Positions 60,126 through 64,000 of a stretch of DNA of 64,000 nucleotides are shown here, piece after piece. Position 1 is the stretch's first letter; every line of letters begins with the position of its first letter. A program made the translations under genes and the position numbers. The stretch spans positions 1 through 64,000 of the forward strand of contig JAFEDG010000144.1 of assembly GCA_018241745.1 (NCBI GenBank). The letters are read 5' to 3'. The DNA is from Pseudomonadota bacterium (lineage in GTDB: Bacteria > Pseudomonadota > Gammaproteobacteria > Burkholderiales > Casimicrobiaceae). The notes below the pieces were generated by a model. The model made no database searches, had not been told where the DNA came from, and was given only the letters and a program-made list of their open reading frames with translations.

Positions 60126-61532
60126 CTAGCGGCGCGCGAGCAGTCCCGCCAGCACGCGCGCATCGGGTTGCTCGTCGGCGTGCAGCATCCATTCGGCGAT
60201 CGCCGCCACCTGGGCATGCGGCAGAGCGTGGCGCGCGAGCGACGTGAACTTGGCCACGACGTCCGCTTCGCTCGCGAAGTCCTTCTCGTTGCCGCGGCCG
60301 GCCTGCACGGTCTTCTCGCGGACGGTCCCGTCGGTGAAGTGCACCTCGACGCGGACCTCGTGGCGCGATTTCGAGCCCTTGGCCGTGATCGTGTCGTCGT
60401 GGCGGACCTCGACCTTTTCCGCCTCGCGCATCCGCGCGGGGTCCGCCACCATGGCCTCGGTGAACTGGTCGACGAAGCAGTCGCCTTCCAGCAGCAGCGT
60501 GCCGACGCAATACGGCAGGTTGAGCTGCGCCGACACGAGGCCCTGCGGGACGTACTTCCAGCCCACGTGGTCCATCGTCACCTGCGAACCGTGGACGACG
60601 ATCTTCTCGACCTCGTCCGGCGTGAACGGCCGTTCCTCGCGGATCGCGCGGATGGCGTCGAGCGTCGTGTGGTTGCTGCCGACGCATGAATAGAACTTGA
60701 GCGCAATGCCCATCGTCTGCCAGACGGTGCCGAAGCCCGCCGTCAACTCCTCCAGCCTGAAGCGGTCCTGCGAACGCGAGAACGTCGTCGCAAACCCGCC
60801 GTACTCGCTCTCGAGCACGTTGCGGATGCCGGTGAACCCGGCTTCCGCGAACAGCGCGCCGTAGAGCCCGCTCTGCGCGGAGCGACCCGCGTGCATCCGC
60901 TTGACCATCGCGCCGTATTGCGCCGCCATCAGCCCCGCGGCCTGCGTGCCGGCGATGCCCAGCGCGTGGATCGTCCGTTCAGCGTCGAGCCCCAGCGCGC
61001 GCGCCGCGCCCGCCGCGGCCGAGAACACGCCCAGCGTCGCGCCCGAGTGCCAGCCTTGCGCGATGTGCTCGGGACCCATCGCGATGCCGACGCGCGGGCC
61101 GATTTCATAGCCGGCCACCGCCGCGGTCAGGAAGTCGCGCCCCGTCATGCCGGGGCGCATCTCGACGATCGTCATCAGCGCGGGCAGCACGACGGCGCCG
61201 ACGTGCAGCACGCCCTGGCGGTGCACGTCGTCGAGCTCGAACGACTGCACTTCCGTCCCGTTCACCAGCGCCGCGTGCGGTGACGACAGCCTGAGGTCCG
61301 TGCCCCAGACCGCGCACTCGCGCGTGGTGTCCAGCCGCGTCAGCGTGTCCTGCAGGATCCGGCACCACTCGAGATGGGCGCCGTACAACGCGCAGCCGAG
61401 CGAATCGAGGATCAGCAGCCGCAGGCGGTGGATGACGGCGGGCGGGACGTCCTCGAACCGCAGCCCGGACACGAAGCGCGCGATGCCCGCCGTGTAGCGG
61501 TTGTCCTGGGTGGCGGCGGTGTCATGGCTCAT
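60126..61532 (-). CDS. MmgE/PrpD-family protein, paralogue 2
   Basis: A 468-residue MmgE/PrpD protein. Active-site regions: FELDDVHRQGVLHVGAVVLP, VKRMHAGRSAQSGLYGALFA and LKFYSCVGSNHTTLDAI. It keeps ELDD where paralogue 1 has ELDS, and has an extended C-terminus with KGSKSRHEVRVEVHF. ATG at 61532. It is divergent from the Bug receptor gene; the gap holds a perfect palindrome that suits the nearby FCD regulator. Confidence 0.88.
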   Translation of the reverse strand: MSHDTAATQDNRYTAGIARFVSGLRFEDVPPAVIHRLRLLILDSLGCALYGAHLEWCRILQDTLTRLDTTRECAVWGTDLRLSSPHAALVNGTEVQSFELDDVHRQGVLHVGAVVLPALMTIVEMRPGMTGRDFLTAAVAGYEIGPRVGIAMGPEHIAQGWHSGATLGVFSAAAGAARALGLDAERTIHALGIAGTQAAGLMAAQYGAMVKRMHAGRSAQSGLYGALFAEAGFTGIRNVLESEYGGFATTFSRSQDRFRLEELTAGFGTVWQTMGIALKFYSCVGSNHTTLDAIRAIREERPFTPDEVEKIVVHGSQVTMDHVGWKYVPQGLVSAQLNLPYCVGTLLLEGDCFVDQFTEAMVADPARMREAEKVEVRHDDTITAKGSKSRHEVRVEVHFTDGTVREKTVQAGRGNEKDFASEADVVAKFTSLARHALPHAQVAAIAEWMLHADEQPDARVLAGLLARR

Positions 61533-61577
61533 CGGGGGAAGGACTCGCGGGAATGGCGACCCGGACGGATCGACGTT

Positions 61578-61595
61578 TATAGTATACCATGGTAT
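61578..61595. promoter_or_regulatory. Divergent promoter with palindrome ATACCATGGTAT
   Basis: A perfect 12-bp palindrome ATACCATGGTAT (61584-61595) overlaps TAGTATACCA (61580-61589), which resembles the TnGTATACnA sites of FCD-type GntR regulators. Candidate -10 hexamers TATAGT (61578-61583, rightward) and TATACT (61586-61581, leftward) lie within it, so a bound protein would block both directions. Confidence 0.6.
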
Positions 61596-61669
61596 TCTTG
61601 CCCGACGCGTGCCGCAGCCCCGGCATCCGCGCATCCGGGTCGCCAGAACCCTCGAGGAGGACAGTCCCC

Positions 61670-62668
61670 ATGAACGCCAAACGACGCCAGTTCACGCAGA
61701 TGAGTGCCGCGCTTGCCGCGCTCGCGATCGCACCTCGCGCGCTGGCGCAAGGCAACGCTGCCGCAGGCTATCCGTCGCGGCCGATCCACCTGGTCGTCCC
61801 GTTCGCGCCCGGCGGCGGCACCGACATCGTCGCGCGGACGATCGCGCAGAAACTGGGCGAGGCATGGGGCCAGTCGGTGGTCGTCGAGAACCGCGCAGGG
61901 GGCAATGGCACGATCGGCGCCGCGCTCGTCGCCAAGTCGCCGCCGGATGGCTACACGTTGACGATGATGACGGCGAGCCACTCGGTGAACGTGACGCTGC
62001 AGGGAACGAAGCATCCGTACGACCTGCTGAAGGACTTCGCGCCGATCAGCCAGGTGACGACGCAACCCTATGTGCTGGTCGTCAATCCCAAGGTGAAGGC
62101 GACGAGCGTCAAGGACATCATCGCGCTGGCCAGGGCCAACCCGGGCAAGCTGACGTACGGCTCATCGGGCGTCGGCGGCACCAGCCACCTGTCCGGCGCC
62201 CTCTTCTGCGCGCTCGCGGACATCCAGATGACGCACGTCCCGTACAAGGGCGGCGAGCCGGCGATGACCGATGTCGTGTCGGGCCAGATCGACATGCTGT
62301 TCTCGACGCTGCTGCAGTCGAAGGGCTTCATCGACGCAGGCCAGCTGCGTCCGCTTGCCGTGACCACGGTGACGCGCTCCCCGGCGCTGCCCGACCTGCC
62401 GACGATGCAGCAGGCGGGCGTTCCGGGCTACGAGGTGGCCGGCTGGTACGGCGTTCTCGCGCCCGCTGGCACGCCGGCGCCGATCATCGACAAGCTGAAC
62501 AAGGAGATCGTGCGCATAGTCCACCTGCCCGACGTGACGGCCAAGATGGCCGCCGATGGATCCGAGCCAGTGGGCAGCACGCCCGCCCAGTTCCAGGCGC
62601 ATATCGCGAAGGAAGTCGCGAAGTGGCGCGACCTGATCCAGCGCACGGGCATCCATACGGAGTCCTGA
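61670..62668 (+). CDS. Tripartite tricarboxylate transporter receptor (Bug family)
   Basis: A 332-residue periplasmic binding protein of the Bug/TctC family. The signal peptide ends RALAQGNA. YPSRPIHLVVPFAPGGGTDIVAR, VVVENRAGGNGTIGA, ITHVPYKG-like MTHVPYKGGEPAM and AGWYGVLAPAGTP are hallmark segments. These receptors bind carboxylates through two loops and usually serve a TctAB permease, none of which is in the window. ATG at 61670; GAGGAGG nine bases upstream. Confidence 0.94.
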   Translation: MNAKRRQFTQMSAALAALAIAPRALAQGNAAAGYPSRPIHLVVPFAPGGGTDIVARTIAQKLGEAWGQSVVVENRAGGNGTIGAALVAKSPPDGYTLTMMTASHSVNVTLQGTKHPYDLLKDFAPISQVTTQPYVLVVNPKVKATSVKDIIALARANPGKLTYGSSGVGGTSHLSGALFCALADIQMTHVPYKGGEPAMTDVVSGQIDMLFSTLLQSKGFIDAGQLRPLAVTTVTRSPALPDLPTMQQAGVPGYEVAGWYGVLAPAGTPAPIIDKLNKEIVRIVHLPDVTAKMAADGSEPVGSTPAQFQAHIAKEVAKWRDLIQRTGIHTES

Positions 62669-62672
62669 CCGG

Positions 62673-64000
62673 ATGAGCGACATCGCGACGGCAGCCGCGG
62701 CCCGGGATGGCCACGCTGCGCACGCACCGGCAACCGGCACCGGGCTGGCCGCCGCGTTCGCGACCCGCGTCGCGGCGTTGCATTTCGACGACCTGCCGCC
62801 GGCCGCCGTGCATTGGGCCAAGGTCGGCATTCTCGACACGATCGGCGTCACGCTCGCGGGCAGCCGCGAGGAAGGTACGCGCCTCGTCGCGCGGGCCCTG
62901 GACCTGGCGCCGGGCGCGAGCCTGTTGTGGGGCAGCGCGCGGCGCACGGGCGCGCTCGACGCCGCGATGGTCAACGGCACCGCGTCGCACGCGCTCGATT
63001 TCGACGACTGCAACAACACGCTGGGCGGACACCCGTCGGCGCCGGTGTTGTCCGCGCTGTTCCCGCTCGCCGACGAGTTGCACGCGAGCGGGCGCGAATT
63101 CATCAACGCCTACGTCGCCGGCTTCGAGGTGGAGACCAAGCTCGCGCTGGCCGTGAACTTCCACCACTACACGAAGGGCTGGCATCCCACTGCCACGCTC
63201 GGCACGTTCGGCGCCGCGGCGGCCTGCGCGCGGCTGATGGATCTCGATGCGCAGCAGACGGCCGTCGCTATCTCGCTCGCCGCGTCGTTCGCGGCGGGCA
63301 TCAAGGCCAACTTCGGCACGATGGCCAAGCCGATGCACGTGGGCCACAGCGCGCGCAACGGGCTGCTGGCCGCGCGGCTCGCGCGCGAAGGCTTCACCGC
63401 CAACACCGTCAACGTGTTCGAGCACGATCAGGGCTTCCTGAACGTGTTCAACGGGCCGGGCAACTACGACGCGGCGCGCGCGCTGGCCGCGTGGGCCGCG
63501 CCGCTCGACATCGTGGCGCCCGGCATCGCCATCAAGCAGTACCCGTGCTGTGGCAGCACGCACCCGGCGATCGACGCGATGCTCGCGATCGTCGAGCGTC
63601 GCAAGCTCGCACCCGACGACATCGCGCGGATCGACGCATGGATCCATGCGCGGCGGCTCAAGCACACGAACCGGCCCGATCCCAACAGCCCGCTCGACGC
63701 CAAGTTCAGCCTGCAGTACGTGCTGGCGCGTGCGCTCGCCGACGGCCACGTGGGCGTCGCGGACTTCGAAGGCGACGCCTACCTCGATCCGCGCGTGCGG
63801 GCGCTGCTGCCCCGGGTGCACGTCGCGCCCTACGACGACAGCCAGTTCGCCGCCGACAATCACTTCGGCGGCTCGGTACGGGTAACGCTGAAGGACGGCA
63901 GCGTCGAGACCGCGCGCGTCGAATCGGCACTCGGCCGCACGTCCGCCAACCCGGTGCCGGAAGACCGGCTGAGGCAGAAATTCACGCTGTGCGCGACGAC
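62673..64000 (+). CDS. MmgE/PrpD-family protein, paralogue 3 (runs off the window)
   Basis: The first 442 codons of an MmgE/PrpD protein with no stop before 64000. It has the standard ALDFDDCNNTLGGHPSAPV, KPMHVGHSARNGLLAARLA and IKQYPCCGSTHPAIDAML regions, including the DFDD motif that the other two paralogues have altered. ATG at 62673, 4 bp after the Bug receptor stop, so the two are probably co-transcribed. That suggests a transported acid is the substrate. Confidence 0.88.
   Translation, partial: MSDIATAAAARDGHAAHAPATGTGLAAAFATRVAALHFDDLPPAAVHWAKVGILDTIGVTLAGSREEGTRLVARALDLAPGASLLWGSARRTGALDAAMVNGTASHALDFDDCNNTLGGHPSAPVLSALFPLADELHASGREFINAYVAGFEVETKLALAVNFHHYTKGWHPTATLGTFGAAAACARLMDLDAQQTAVAISLAASFAAGIKANFGTMAKPMHVGHSARNGLLAARLAREGFTANTVNVFEHDQGFLNVFNGPGNYDAARALAAWAAPLDIVAPGIAIKQYPCCGSTHPAIDAMLAIVERRKLAPDDIARIDAWIHARRLKHTNRPDPNSPLDAKFSLQYVLARALADGHVGVADFEGDAYLDPRVRALLPRVHVAPYDDSQFAADNHFGGSVRVTLKDGSVETARVESALGRTSANPVPEDRLRQKFTLCAT

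Overview
This window is chromosomal DNA from a very GC-rich betaproteobacterium, most likely Burkholderiales or a relative. The main reasons are the hemX-hemY and hemC-hemD arrangement, a Bug-type tripartite tricarboxylate receptor, a TRAP transporter linked to sugar-acid genes, sulfite dehydrogenase SorAB, and a ubiA-ubiD gene group. No rRNA, tRNA, CRISPR array, insertion sequence, prophage or plasmid function was recognised. Genes are tightly packed. Many neighbours overlap by 4 bp (ATGA or GTGA), and no gap without a gene exceeds about 250 bp. GTG and TTG starts are common.

Left arm (1-13.1 kb): the start of a MetY-type PLP enzyme, a PA0069-type radical SAM protein and a small stress membrane protein come first. 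A sugar-acid island follows. A leftward operon encodes a FadR-type regulator, a zinc alcohol dehydrogenase, a complete TRAP transporter, and three dehydratases from three unrelated folds (enolase superfamily, UxaA/GarD, IlvD/Edd). A divergent rightward pair (SDR dehydrogenase and FAH-family hydrolase) completes a likely non-phosphorylating route for a deoxy- or pentonic acid such as L-fuconate or L-arabinonate. A TGGTATTACCA operator lies between the two transcription units.

Middle (13.1-44 kb): mostly housekeeping and envelope genes. These include pip, a type Vd (PlpD-like) patatin autotransporter, bioA, dacB, an S41-like hydrolase, sorAB, a YqjD/YqjE-like cluster and ubiD. A ubiA operon follows that contains a DNA glycosylase and an SDR without a catalytic triad. 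Then come a 2Fe-2S flavin reductase, hemX-hemY, hemC-hemD, dusA, a DHA2 efflux pump, secreted proteins of unknown role, and a TetR/metallo-beta-lactamase divergent pair with two matching palindromic operators.

Right arm (44-64 kb): a large HAMP-PAS-GGDEF-EAL protein, then a DNA-repair pair (radical SAM protein plus DUF4130-UdgX fusion), an OmpR/HK two-component system, terC, a universal stress protein and a FUSC transporter. The window ends in a catabolic island with three divergent MmgE/PrpD paralogues, an ICL/PEP-mutase family enzyme, an FCD-type regulator, a Bug receptor and a PDC-lactonase-like amidohydrolase.

The most interesting new signal is a shared LexA-like palindrome (CCGT-N8-ACGG). 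It abuts the -10 region and a seemingly leaderless start codon at two unlinked radical-SAM genes, one of which leads the UdgX operon. This suggests a small damage-inducible regulon. It is an inference from sequence pattern alone.
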